A stretch of DNA of 64,000 bases from assembly GCA_029876055.1 (NCBI GenBank), contig CM056875.1:5233001-5297000 (forward strand), given 5' to 3'. Positions 43,330 through 55,800 of the stretch are shown in pieces (within the stretch, counting starts at the first letter, position 1; every line of letters begins with the position of its first letter). The notes beneath the pieces are model-generated. The model had not been told where the DNA came from and made no database searches. It saw only the letters and a program-made list of their open reading frames with translations. Origin of the DNA: Madurella fahalii (taxonomy: Eukaryota; Ascomycota; Sordariomycetes; Sordariales). The position numbers and the translations under genes were made by a program.

Positions 43330-46300
43330 TGCCGCTTTGGGCATTAGACAGGATTGCTGACTGCCCGACTTGTCTCGGTCCGAGACGACAACGAGTAAGA
43401 ATTGCAACGTCAAGTTGTGAGCAGTCACATCTTGCAGCCAGCCCGGCCTTGCTTGGCTCAGCTTCGGTGAGTGCGCGCGGCTCAATAAGGAATTTTGGGC
43501 TTGCTTCGTGTAACCTGACAACATGTCAGTTCAACTGTGACAGATTCGGGCATTCACCTGCTGGATGAAACCCAACAATGCGAGCCTGCGATACGGATGC
43601 CACGGTAGGGCCCCCTCCCCCCTTTTTTGGGTTCTAGCATAAACACGACCGGAGATCACATGAGGAGTGTGCTGATGAGGTTTACCGACGACCCCTCTTC
43701 ATCCTCGTCGGTCCTTTCCACTCAGTCAGCGTCCGTCTCGCCGTTGATTCCTGTTTAGTTTTGTCAGCCTGCAGATATCTGAGTCGGTGGATGGGAACGC
43801 TTCGCATGTCGCTTCCGCTAAAGTCCAAAGCTATAGCTGCCAGGTTATCTTATGGTATCGCTTTGTACGGGTACCTCACCCTTCTTGCTGACCTCCCCAC
43901 CCTCCTCTTTCCCCCCTTTTCTCCCCCGGAGGAGGGATCGGTTGCCGGCGAGCTCGGCCCCTTGTCAGCACGTCTTTATCTACTCAAGATATTCATCCGA
44001 AGCTCCGAGCCACGTCAGGCGCTCCCTCGGTTCTGGTCAGCCCCTGCCACGTTTTTGTTCGGCTTCTTCCGAGGGTGGTACTCGTTCCGAAGCTCTGTCC
44101 TCCCCAGTCCACGGCCCGCGTCGCCGTACCCGGCACCGTTCTCGGCATCGTGGAACAGACAGAAGACATCGACTTTTTGGAAACTTTACCACGTCTCGGA
44201 ATCTCGTTTCCTCCCCCATGACCAGCTTAGCAATCCCATGGCTTGGTCGTAACTCACATTTAGCCAGGTCTGTTGACGGCGTCTCATGGCGGGTCTGATG
44301 TCTCTCTTCCCGACGAGGCGTCACGTAACACGACATGACTGGTGTGCATCTCACCGCATGTGTCTTGTCTGCAGTTGGGCCGTCCTTTCGTCCAACCCTC
44401 AAGCGGGAGAAGGGGAGGGCGGCCATGGCCGGGCTGTGTCACCGGACAGTTGATTGAAAATAGGGACTGCCTTCTAACCGGCTCATCGGCATTAGCTGCC
44501 CGGCCGCTATACGCTTGTGCTACGGTTGCCAGTATCGCTTGGCCAAGGAGCAAATCGGCCGCATCGGACATGCGGTAGCCGCAGCCGTAGCGGCCAAGGA
44601 ATGTGCGGGCGACACACCCGAACTCGCCTTCCGATGCGTCGGCCGGACCAGGAGGGGCATATCGGGCTGCAAGCCAGGCCGACATCCATCGCCTCAGCGG
44701 CAATTGGAAAGTGGGTACTCTGTGGTTTGTTCCATTGCTTGACTTGCTGTATCCTTGGGCGCCGGTCATCTCTTTTTTGACCATGTGGCTGTCTAGCGCT
44801 GATTGTTTTTATGCGACCGCTTGCCTTGTGTAGAAATGGTGGTCTCCTGACATCGCTGGCAATCTGACGCTCGAAGCAGCAATGCCAGAGGCACGCCCTT
44901 TCCAAATCCCCTACAACGGGTATGCATAGGCAATGACGTTGAACCGAAGGCCGGCTTCCATCATTAGTTTGAAGGGATTTCCCCCGGGGACAGGCTAGAG
45001 CGGCTAGGACACAATGACCGCCCTGTCGTGACCCCGGGATTTACGCACCATGGAATAACCTGGGAAGTGCAGCACCAGTGTCGCCGTTTCACGACAGATA
45101 AGATGAGCATTGGCCAGCAATAGCTGCACTGCATGCAGCTGGCTTTCATACCAACATCGACATTCTAGTGGGCCATGTTTCACTGACTGACGCCTGACCA
45201 AAAGGCCCGCTGACCTTGTATATGGAAAAGCTTGATTGCGAGTGAGTCGACGGGTATTGAAGAGGGGGAGAGGGTAAGGTTACCACCTCATAGTCCGCAG
45301 CTATGAAATACTACAGTAGTTATCAGGCGGGATATCTGTCAGTCAGTCAACGGGTGTGTTGAGGTGGGAGAGATATTACATGGCTAAAAGAAGCATGAAA
45401 GCAGTAACATATGCGCTGTGGCGCATGCGGTGCTGGGATCACCCGAGAGGGGACAGAGATAAAGGCACATATGTAACGGGGCAACAAGCGGTAATAGAAT
45501 TGCTACGTAGATCGAATATTGAGCACATTGTACAAGTTGCGTATCAGATCCGGTAAATACAACAAGAGGTAAGTGGCTGGGGATGGAAGCAGTGGATATG
45601 GCGCTCCGCAGGGCCTCAGGAGTGAGACACGGGGCTGGTCTTTGCTGATGTGTTGTAACCCAAACGTTGAGACATAACGGGTTCCCTCTGCAGAGCCTAT
45701 TCCAAGCAGGCCCAATCCTTTGCCCTTGTTGTTTGACTGCTGTCTTACTTACGGTGTCTTACTTACCGCGTCTGCTGGGCTGCATATCCTTTGACGGGGA
45801 ACCAGGCTCTGGAAGTGCCTTATTGTTGACGTATGGGTATGTGATCGACGGGCTTGCGCAGTTGTGGGTGTGAAGGCAGGCCAATGGGTGGACGAGGATA
45901 AAATTGGGGTTGGTTTTTGTTCCTGTCACTGTTCCTGGGCTTCTAAATCGGTCTCTGATTCGGACATTCCATGATCGGCCGGGAGGGGGTGGCGTCCGAG
46001 TGGCTGTTGGCTTGTCTTGTTTGCTCCCCTGAGCCGAGGTAATCTGAGTATCTTCGATTACGCAGGGCAAAAATGTGAGCGGGCACTGTAAAGGAAGTTA
46101 GAGCGGGAAAGGAAGGGAGAAGCATACCATCGATACCTTACCGCCAAGCCAGGGCAAACACCAGGACCCCTATATTTTCCCTTGCTCAGCAGGCGTCGCG
46201 TCGCTGGCATCGCTAGCCTCATCCTTCTCACCGGTCTTCCTTCGACTGTGCAGCCATGTTACGTTGCGTGCATCTCAAGCATGTTGATCCAATCCGAACA

Positions 46301-46762
46301 GCTCCCCAGCCGCATGAGAAGTTGCCTTGTCGCCTCACCTCCCTCATGACCCTGCGTCGACCAATACCTCACAAAGGAACGTGGAGTACACACCAGAAAT
46401 AGATGCCTCACGGAGCACACGCCAGGGCAGCCAGCCACCCGATAGCAAGGCAGAGAGAAGAGGTGAGACATGCTGCAAGGATGGCGCGCCACAAAGCACG
46501 CCACCGGAGGCCGGTGAGGGCCAGGTGCAGGTCTGCACTGGAAATTGGGCTCGGATACGAAGTAGGAGGCATGAAAAGAGTGGGCGGCTCCGATTCGGTA
46601 GTTTTTGTTTGTCCGAAAGACACCGGAGAGGGCGGTGAGAACGACTATTTACATTGGGAGCACGGTACATACCGATATATCCACCTTGATGGGGAACGCG
46701 AGTAGTGACTAGGGTTGACCAGCATGTGCCTTCGGGCATATTTTATGTGTACGGCGGCCTGT

Positions 46763-46794
46763 GGCCCGGCGTTGGGTACGACACCCAACGGGCC
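46763..46794. repeat. Strong GC-rich hairpin
   Basis: The arms GGCC and CGTTGGGT (46763-46766 and 46770-46777, separated by a 3-nt bulge) pair with ACCCAACGGGCC (46783-46794) around the 5-nt loop ACGAC. The stem has 12 base pairs. It lies about 0.5 kb past the Dsl1 stop. Confidence 0.75.
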
Positions 46795-47287
46795 GAAGTG
46801 TAGGTTGGCGGACATCCGTGCTTCTTTTCTTTTCTCGTGCTGCCGCCCCCCTTGGGGCGGGCTGACCCACCTGCCTCGGCCCCTAGTACCGTGAAAAGAC
46901 GTCCGAGACGTTGAGTAGTCGATAGTATCTCCTTGGGCTTCCTTCCCGGCTCGGTATCTGGCGCTGGGTTGGAACTGTAATGACGGGAGGGAAGGAAACG
47001 GAATTGTATTCAGAGTTGATACTCTCGAGTAGTAGGACGTAGTTACTATCGGCATTAGGCGACGTCGCAGAGTTGCCACTCTAGTACCCTCTCCGTGTCG
47101 TGCTTTGGAGAATGGGTTGCTCTCCTGTGCCCACTCATACCTAGACTCGCGGGTCCAAACTACTCAAAAGTCCCCAGGGCGGAAGTAAGCACAGAGCTTC
47201 TCGTCACAAGAAACAGATAACCCAAGTAAACACACAAATCGAGCGGCAAACGCCATCAGGTTGACATGCCTCACTAAAACACAGCCC

Positions 47288-50139
47288 TCACCACCTACCC
47301 TCATCCCCCCGAGGCCTCACATTTCCCCTGATCTCCCTCACAACCTCCCTCGTCCTCGCATTATCCTCAAAGCTCAGATTCACCAAATCCACCACCTCCT
47401 CAGCAGTAAAATACAAGCTCAACTCGCCCTCCATCCACAAAAACCTGACATCCCTCAGGTTGCTCTGCAGCACCTCGCTCAGGTACTTCAATCTCAACCA
47501 ATTCCCCGCGAACTGCGCCGTGGTGGGTACTTCCCCCCCTTCCTCCCCCTTTGTCACCTGCCCCGAGGAGAACCGGCTCGGCAGGAATAGATCATCCAGC
47601 TCCTCAACAGAGGCGATCAGCTTGGCAATATTGTACGCCTCGTCCTGCCCGATGGCAGGTAGGTCCATGACGTCGGCGATGATCTTGGTCGCGACGCCGT
47701 CGACCAGGGAGCCGGTCGCCTGCTGCCAGACAGAGCGGGCCAGGATCTCCTCCCAGGCAAGGGCTAGCGAGCGCACGCGGGTGACGGCGGCCGACACGCA
47801 GGACTCGGCGTCGTCCTGCTGCATGAGGTTCTGTTCGCCGCCGAGGAGGTCTCGGAGCACAGTCTTTTGCGTGCTTAGCTCGTTCGTGTAGGCGCGGTTC
47901 GCAAAAGCTTGCAGGGATTTGATGTCGTTGTCTAGGCGCAGCATGCTCTGCGCTCGCGCGCTAATGTCGTCGCGCTTCTTCCAGTGGCCGGCGAACTCGG
48001 CTAGCTGTTCGGATATGTAGATGGCGTCGTTGTATAGATACCTGCTTCACCATTAGGATGGCTTCGGATTTGGGTGTTTAGAACACAACGTACATGTTTC
48101 CGCCAATGCCTGAAGCGTAGTAGTGAGGCGAGACCGCCCTGAACATGGCAAGAGCAAGAGTGGGGAGACTGAAGAGCCCTGCCGCTGCGGCCGCGACGGG
48201 GCTGCTCGCGTAGCTGTCTTGTGTTAAAGCGGCTCCGTCTTCCACGATGGCGAATATTAAGTCTAGGACCGGTTGTGGCATCGACGAGATGCTGTAGGTT
48301 TCTTTCAATATCAGCTCCCTGGTCTGTGGTTTCGGCTGTGGGTCCGCTGTTTGGGGTCCCTCGGCGACTTCGGTTTGTTCATCGTTGTTTTCGTCACCCC
48401 ATCCCCAAGCTTCTGTTGGGTCTTCGTCCTCGTCAGGCTTGCCGGCCTTGGGCTCCTCCCGGGACTCTTCCTTGGGTTCCTCGACGGTAGCTTCCTCGTC
48501 ACCCCAACCCCATGCATCGATTCCGTCATCTCCGGCTTCGTCTGGTGGTTTATCTCTGATCTCGTTTGCCGTCGGTTCAGGGGCATCTTGCTCCCCATCG
48601 TCCCACGCGTCCCAGCCGTGATCGTCAGAGGCATCCACGCCGCCATTAGCGGTTAGTTGTTCGCTCTCTAATCTTGACACCGTTTGCTTCTCGACCCTTT
48701 CAACACGTCTAGGTGCGCCAAGACCCTGTGAGAGCTTTGCCCGAACGGAATCTAGCGCTGCCTCTCTGCATTTTGAGAGCCACACCCTGGGCGCGCTCTC
48801 TGTCCATTCTTGTAGGTCGCCGATATTTGAGAATCCAAGGGTGCTCAGTGTGCTGCAAAAGTCCCTGGTTATTGCAATCACGTCCTGGAATCTTTCCATA
48901 TCTTGGAGTGAGGACGGCACAGCTGAATCCAGCCAGACTGTCGTAATTCTGTGTATTGTCTCCGGTAGCAAGGTAGCTGAAATAGTCTCGAGGAGATCTG
49001 TAGGAAGCCTCTGAACCAGAAACGAAAAGACGTGCTCAAGGTCGGCAAACAAGGACTTGACAGACTTATCTGTCGTGCCTCGTACTTCTAGGGTGTTCTG
49101 GCATCTAGTGTTACTAGCATTTTCTTTCAGTGGGGGAAGGATTAAGGATCCACGCTCACATCTTGGATGCGGATACCGGGTAATGTGCTCTTGCTAAGAT
49201 CCATCCTCGGAAGAAGGATAGCCTTGTTGATGTCCTGCCAGAGCTGGCTCATCCGTTGATCGACTTCCCTATATGCCTTCAGGCCAATCACGGCGTCTGC
49301 CAGGCCCATAGACTCATCTACGTCGGTCAGACGTTGTCCTGAAGCAAGTCCACGCTGACGGTGCTCACCTTCCCGAGTATTACTGATTGAGACCTTATGG
49401 TTTGCAATGTCAACTCTCACAAGTGCGTTCCACACACGGTCAAAGACTTCATGCACATCCGACTTGAGCTCGAATGCCCGTATGTCTAGTAGCTTGACGG
49501 CTCGGCAGGACTTGTTCACCGGTATGGCATCCAGCTCGTTCCAGGATCCTATCGGAGATTAGCGGCGCCCAACCAAGCTTGCGGGCGCGGCGCTCACTCT
49601 CAAGCAGGTGTAGAGCGTCTAATATGCGCCGCTCATTGCGGGCTTGTTCCACCTCATCCAGAGTGCGATTAACCGTCCTGATCCTTCTGAGGGCCTCCTG
49701 CACCTGAGAGTTGTAATTCAGCTCGCGGACTAGGAAATCGGCCTTTGCCTCGGCCTCGCGTTCTGCCTTCCCTGACACGACAGGGGCCTCGGACGTCTTT
49801 ATGATCTCGCTCGCGAGGGCCTTGGACCGGAGGATATCGTCCTGCACGGATTGTGCATTCGCCTGCCATGCTCTCACGTCGTCGGCCGTCTCTTCGTTAA
49901 TCGCATGTATTTCGGCCTGTACGAAGGGGGGTTTAGAATGAGTGCACAGGGTGCAATCAGAGGGCAGTTTCTCGTACTTGGAGTTTTGCCTTTGCGTCTG
50001 CGAGAGCCCTGATGGCGGTAGGGAGCAAACGGGCGTCAACTGGCAGTGACGAGACCTCGTCTTCGGGAAAGGCGCCGCTGACGGAGAAGTCGACGAGGGC
50101 TTGGGCCATTTTGGCCGCCGGAGAGTCTGGGCTGGTCAT
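47288..50139 (-). CDS. ZW10/Dsl1-family vesicle tethering protein
   Basis: The family acts in the Dsl1 complex, which tethers COPI vesicles at the ER; animal ZW10 also works at kinetochores. Five exons fit: 50139-49978, 49916-49598, 49548-49160, 49097-48094 and 48041-47288 (875 residues), with four introns of 49-62 nt and consistent phases. Splicing gives KLQAEIHAINEET, LLERSWNELDAIPVNKSCR and GGNMYLYNDAIYIS. The N-terminal half is helical with heptads. The middle (about residues 440-535) is acidic and carries three tryptophan motifs: GWDAWDD, DAWGWGDEE and EAWGWGDEN. These resemble the yeast Dsl1 lasso that binds coatomer. The C-terminal half (LYNDAIYISEQL to NLSFEDNARTREVVREIR) matches the ZW10 C-terminal helical domain. 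The start is the first ATG in frame; a second is ten codons on. Confidence 0.88.
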
Positions 50140-50653
50140 CGCGGGCGTGTCTGTTGGCTCGCATGTGAAGGAGAGGCTCAATGGCAATGCGCTGTAGAGG
50201 CCACTTCAGCATTCCCGCCCGACCTCGTGCTGCTGTAATGCTTGTCTCCTTCTCGGCGCGGCGAACTGGGGTGTCTCGCATCGACCGCAGCCGTCATGCC
50301 CTTACAATCATGGTGTGGGACTTATGGCATGCGATTCGGGTGACGTTGGCCAGCTTGTCCAGAACCAGTCTCCAATTGGAAGAACCGATGTTCAGAGCTC
50401 CGGGCCTTGGTCCCAGGGCCCTGGTTCCCTGCTGCCAAGGAGCAGAAGCGCAGGGGCGGCTTTTCGCGGCTGGGGACCGTTGATTGACGGGGCAGCCGGT
50501 ATCAGCTGTCAACCCCACGGACTGCCAAACTCCACCCTCCAAACGAACTTTTGCCCTGAGAAAAGCTGGCCGCACAAAATCACTTTTAGTTTTTCCCTTC
50601 TTCTCTTTCTGCTCAACGTCACGACGACAACCATCACGGCATTACCAGTCACA
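50140..50653. promoter_or_regulatory. Divergent promoter between Dsl1 and eL36 genes
   Basis: The 0.5 kb must serve both genes. It contains the perfect 12-bp palindrome CCAGGGCCCTGG at 50413-50424, about 230 nt before the eL36 ATG, and a long pyrimidine stretch (about 50583-50615) typical of ribosomal protein gene starts in fungi. Confidence 0.55.
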
Positions 50654-51351
50654 ATGGCCGCTACTAAGAACGAGACTCCTCGCACCGGCCTCGCCACTGT
50701 AAGTTTCGTTGACAGCTCTGTCGGTGGGCTTTGGATTTAAGCAGACCTGCAAATGCCGCTATTCTGCCGCTCGGAGCACTGGCAAATTCAAGAAGGGAAA
50801 ATTGCTGACCATCGGCTTCACAGGGTCTCAACAAGGGCCACGTAAGATAAGCCTTCTTGTCTCACCTCGTGGAGGATCTCCGCACTTGCTTCATCCTCTC
50901 TGGATATAACGAAGCATACTCGCGGATGATGGACTCTTGGCTGATTATGTCTGCTCTTTTCCCGACCACAGAAGACCACGGCCCGCGTCAGCAAGCCCCG
51001 CGTGAGCCGCACCAAGGGTCACCTCAGCAAGCGGACTGCTTTCGTCCGTGACCTCGTCAAGGAGGTTGCTGGGTAAGCTCTCCCGCCCTTGGCATCTGGT
51101 GGGTGGACTGGCTGGGGACCTAACCATGTGTTGAATCAGCCTTGCTCCGTATGAGCGCCGCATCATCGAACTGCTCCGTAACAGCAAGGACAAGCGCGCT
51201 CGCAAGCTTGCGAAGAAGAAGGTATGAAGACTCGGCTGTCCCAGTTTGAATCATCGCTAATGCGTCTTAGCTGGGCACCTTCGGCCGTGCCAAGGCCAAG
51301 GTCGATGACATGAACCGTGTCATTGCCGAGTCTCGCCGTGCTGGCCACTAA
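50654..51351 (+). CDS. RPL36: 60S ribosomal protein eL36
   Basis: This is a structural protein of the large ribosomal subunit. Five coding exons, 50654-50698, 50824-50841, 50972-51072, 51140-51221 and 51271-51351, encode 108 residues (family usually 100-106). The protein reads TGLATGLNKGHKTT, RVSRTKGHLSKRTAFVRD, LVKEVAGLAPYERRIIELLR, LGTFGRAKAKVDDMN, all diagnostic of eL36. Exon 2 is only 18 nt (GLNKGH) and is needed to restore the conserved N-terminus. High intron density is common in fungal ribosomal protein genes. The third codon positions are rich in C, as in highly expressed genes. Confidence 0.96.
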
Positions 51352-52858
51352 GCTTTTAGACGAAGCTCTGGGACGGACGGACCGGGTGGGCGCCGAGTGC
51401 GTCGGTGACGGATTCTAGGGCGGAATGAACGGTACTGAGACAAATGCCGAGGGCGTTGCTCTCCTGGATATCGTCGGTGGCTTCCTCAAGAAGAGGGGCC
51501 GGTATCTAGACTAGAATCGACCTCACGGTCGCTCTTGGGGTGGAGAGGTATCTTTTGAAACCGTGCTATCCGGTGTGGAGTGCATTGCGCCTCGGTTGTG
51601 TGTCTATTCCCGAAGAGGATGTCCAGTTCTCCAAAGTGGCTTGTAGCTCGATGTACCCCGTGTCCAATTTGAGAAGCAACCGACTTTGTTGCACACCATC
51701 TTTTACTCGCGTAATCATCATAAAGACGACCCTCCGGGCGCTTACAGCGGACTGGGGGCCAATCGGACACCTGTTCGCCTCCAGGGTGCCTTGCCTCAAA
51801 AAATCCGTTCTCACGGGTCCATCCAAGCCAACGCTGCCAGTGTTGATGAAGCGGGGAGCGGGGCTTGGGAGCTGGCAGCTTACCTAGCTCCTACCAACCT
51901 CACCGTGCTGCCCCGCTGTGCGAGGACTCGCTATCTGCTGCCCTGCCCTGGGAGTTGGCTGCTTGTGCACACACAGTTAGTGTCTCTGCTAACAACTGCC
52001 GTGACTGTCCAAGACCCGGGCATTTAACTTCAGTTTCCCGTCCCCAGGGAAAAAGTTGGTTTGCGTTGCCTCGGGTTCTCCTCCCGTTTTCTCTTTAATT
52101 CAGGCTCCCTTGCTCACTTCTCAACCCCGGAAAAAACCTTATCGCTCACCGCATCCGAGCAAGGAGGGGCAGAGTATACTTTGACCAAGTCAGTTCTACG
52201 ACTTGCCCATTCTTTGCCTGCCCCCAAGCTGATCGGGCGGGAGTAGGCAGTCAAGACGCCATTGGTCTCCAGCTCTGTGGCCAGGCAGCAAGGCGGCGAG
52301 TGTTCGCTGGCGGCCTGCACTTGCAACACCAACACTGGTATGTCCTGTACAGTACCTCTGTCAGCATCGAGTGTGCTAGCCCGATGCCCCTCTTCCGTCC
52401 TCCCAACCACTACCGCTCTTACATGACGAGTGTTGCGTGTCCACGAGAAATATTGCCCGTTCCCGAACTTGACTTGGCTTTTCGTCTTTTTCGCCATCCT
52501 GACGCCTCGATTTTCTCGTTTTGCTTTTTTTTGTCTGTATCCTCTTTCGTTCTATGGAGGCTCCTTAGTCGCTGCAACGCAAGATGCCAACATGGAGCTG
52601 GGCATCGCGGACCCTGCTCTGTGGAGCCATAGTGACACTGCACACTGTTGCGGATGCATCCCAGACCGTCCTGGAGCCGGCTCTGGACTACGGGTACGCG
52701 CCGGCATGCCCATCTTCCTCTCGTTTCCTAATCGCTGTCCACTTTGCTTGACACCCAACTCGCAACACCACCGTGGCTTGAACCCTCCTTCCTCCTCTGC
52801 TGCTAATACCACGCACAGTTATCTCCAAGGCCTTATGCAGAACCTGGATAGTGTGAAC
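51352..52858. other. Intergenic, 1.5 kb, promoter of the second M16 protease
   Basis: This contains the eL36 3' flank on the left and the leader of the next gene on the right. The protease frame stays open to about 52430 with further in-frame ATGs, but that part has no protein-like conservation, and pyrimidine-rich AG sites suggest a leader intron. No other gene is recognised. Confidence 0.45.
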
Positions 52859-55800
52859 ATGACGTCCCAAGCGCAGAGACCACGGTTCCGGAAGGTCCAG
52901 AGCTTCCTCACCGACTACTCTCCGACGGCCATCACCCAGTATGAGTCGGAGAGAAGTGGCATGCAGGTCATTGTGGCGGACCGCAAGGGGCCCAAGATCA
53001 ACGGCTACTTCACCCTAGCCACCGAGATTTTTGACGACTCGGGCGCGCCCCACACCCTGGAACACCTGGTGTTTATGGGATCCAAGAGCTACCGGTACAA
53101 GGGGCTTCTGGATAAGCTGGCCGGCCGGGCTTATTCCAACACGAATGCCTGGACCGCCGTCGACCATACAGCCTACACGCTCGAGACGGCTGGTTGGGAC
53201 GGCTTTGCCCAGATCCTTCCCGTCTACCTGGAGCATGTGATCCTGCCTAACATTACCGACGATGCCTGCGTGACTGAAGTCCACCACATCGACGGCGAGG
53301 GGAATGATGCTGGCGTCGTGTACTCGGAAATGCAAGCTCTTCAGTACAGCAGCACCGAGCTCATGGATCTGCGGGCTCGGCGTCTGCTCTACCCGGAGAA
53401 TATTGGGTTCCGATATGAGACTGGCGGCATGATGGAGGCGCTCCGGGTCTTGACGCCAGACCGGATCCGAGAGTTCCACAAAGCCATGTATCAGCCTCAA
53501 AACCTAGCCATTGTCATCATTGGCGAGGCTGATCACGATGATCTGCTGAGATTGTTGGACAGCTTCGAGGAGAGCATCAAGGACGATATCCCGCCTCCGA
53601 ATCCCAAGTTCAAACGGTGCGCCTCCCTTTCCCGAGGGTGCAACTCATACCCGGCGATTCTACTAACACTTTCCTATCCAGCCCATTTGTGGACTCAGCT
53701 CAGCCGCCAGCCCTACAGAAAACCATTGTCGAGACGGTCGAGTTCCCCGAAGAAGACGAGTCGACCGGCGAGATTGTTGTGGCTTTCTTCGGCCCTAGCT
53801 GCGTCGATCAGATCCAGGGCACAGCAATCAACATTATCATGACATACCTGTGCGGGTCGTCGGTATCGGTTATCGAAAACACAATGGTCGAAAAGGAGCA
53901 GCTAGCGAGCTCTGTTTCGTACTGGTGGGACAGCCGGCCAAACTCGGTCATCTGGTTCCAACCCACCGGAGTTGCCACTGAGAGACTCGCCTTTGTCGAG
54001 CAGCGCCTCATGTCCCTCCTGAAGGAGGTTGCCTCGAAGCCTCTCGACATGGACTATATCAAGGAGTGCTTACGACGTGAGAAGCGGCAGGTGAAACTCC
54101 AGGCCGAAGGATCAGAGCAGTTTTATGCGACCAACATCATCACCGACTACCTCTTTGGAAAGCGTGACGGGTCCACGTTGAAAGATCTGGAGACCTTGAG
54201 CGAGTACGACGTTCTGGACACGTGGACTGACGAGCAGTGGAGAGAGTTCCTGAGGAAGTGGATCTCGGATGCCCACCACATCTCGATTCTGGGGAAGCCA
54301 TCGATGGAGCTCGCCAATACCCTCAAGGCCAACGAGGAGGCGCGCATCGCTAAGAGGAAAGAGGAACTCGGCAAGGAAGGCCTCGAGGCGCTCAGGGAGA
54401 AGCTCGAACGTGCAAAGAAGAACAACGAAAAGCCGATACCGCCTGAGGTGCTGGACCGCTGGCCGGTTCCTGGGACCTCGTCCATTCACTTCATCGAATC
54501 CGCGACGGCGAGATCGGGGAAAGCTCGGGGCTTGGGCGTTCTGGAGAATGCTGCCCAAAAAGCCGTTGACTCGGCGCCCCAGGGATTGCCCCTATTTTTG
54601 CAGTTCGAGCATGTCCCTACCAACTTTGTGCACATCACGGTCCACGTCGGCATGTCGCAGACTCCAGTCAAATACAAGCCCCTCTTGCCGCTCTTCGCCG
54701 ACAACTTCTTCAACTCGCCCGTGATGCGGGACGGTAAACGCATGGAATTTGAGGAAGTCGTGAAGCAGCTCGAGAAGGATACCGTCAGCTACCAGATCAG
54801 CTCGGCCAGCCGGCTAGGCCTGGGCGACTACGAGGGCGTGGGTCTTCAGTTCCAAGTTGACCCGGAGAAGTACGCGACCACTGTCAGCTGGCTGCGCACC
54901 CTGATGTTTGACGTCATTTTCGACCCTGTTCGCATCAAGGCCGCCATTGTTAAGGCGCTGGCGGACATCCCCGAGGCGAAGCGAGACGGACGAGCCATGG
55001 CCCAGGAGGTCGATATGGCCATCCACTTCAAGCCCGAATCGTACCTCGCGGCGAGACGGACACTGGTCAAGGCGGTATACTTCCGCCGTCTCAAGAAGCT
55101 CATCGAGAAGGAGCCCGACACGGTGCTGTCGTGGTTCGAGGAGCTCCGCCGGAGCCTCTTCACGTTCGAGAACCTCCGTATTCTGGTGACTGCCGATGTT
55201 GCCAAGCTCCCCAACCCCGTCACCACATGGGACACGCTCACCCAGCACCCCGACCTCGACCCTTCCAAGGACGTTCTGCCCATCACGAGACTCCATTCGA
55301 TGTTGAGCCCGGAGGGCCAGTCGCCCGGTTCTTTTGGCAGTGTCGTCATCCCCATGACGACGCTCGACAGCTCGTACAGCGTCAGCACGGCGATAGGCCT
55401 TAGGTCGTATTCGGACCCCCGGCTGCCGGCCTATCTCGTGGCGCTTGGCTACCTGGAGGCTGTCGAGGGGCCACTTTGGAATGCCGTCCGCGGCAACGGT
55501 CTCGCCTACGGCGTGTCCTTTTCCCGCGAGGTTGATGGAGGGTACATTCAGTTCAAGGTGTACCGATCGCCGGACGCCAGCAAGGCGATCGAGGCGAGCA
55601 GGGCCACGGTCGCGAAGCTGGCCTCGGGCGAGGTGCCGCTCGACAGGCACCTAGTCCAGGGCGCCGTCAGCGGGGTTGTGTTTGGGGCGGCTGACGAGCA
55701 GGCGACCATGTCGGCGGCGGCCCAGCAGAACTACGTGATTGGCGTCGTGAGAGGGCTCGAGCCGGGATGGAACCGCAAGATTCTGGCGAGGGTGGCCGAG

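Larger units (their letters stand above)
35558..47287. other. 11.7 kb stretch without recognisable genes
   Basis: Read in all frames, I find no frame with a known domain or a convincing coding character in this interval, although flanking DNA is gene-dense. Base composition is near the surroundings and not strongly AT-rich, so classic repeat-induced mutation is not evident by eye. Landmarks: A tract (36275-36290), C/T block (36440-36515), a 22-bp palindrome (36916-36937), paired hairpins (37387-37442), CA repeat (40801-40831), C tract (42127-42141), T tract (42505-42528), AATGAT-like run (42709-42737), G tract (42921-42934), a 12-bp minisatellite (43270-43329) and a strong hairpin (46763-46794). 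It lies upstream of PLC1 and downstream of the Dsl1 gene. It may hold non-coding RNAs, small secreted-protein genes or worn repeats. Confidence 0.5.

Noticed and set aside
43260..43568. A Trp/Ser-rich peptide frame
   Set aside because: The composition comes from the 12-bp minisatellite; the rest of the frame has no coding character.
45356..45556. A short plus-strand frame in the gene desert with mixed composition
   Set aside because: It is under 70 codons, has no domain, and random frames of this length are expected in 11.7 kb.
35558..47287. Dispersed 5S rRNA genes or LINE/DNA transposon remnants
   Set aside because: No 5S-like sequence, reverse transcriptase motif, transposase motif or long terminal repeat could be recognised by eye.
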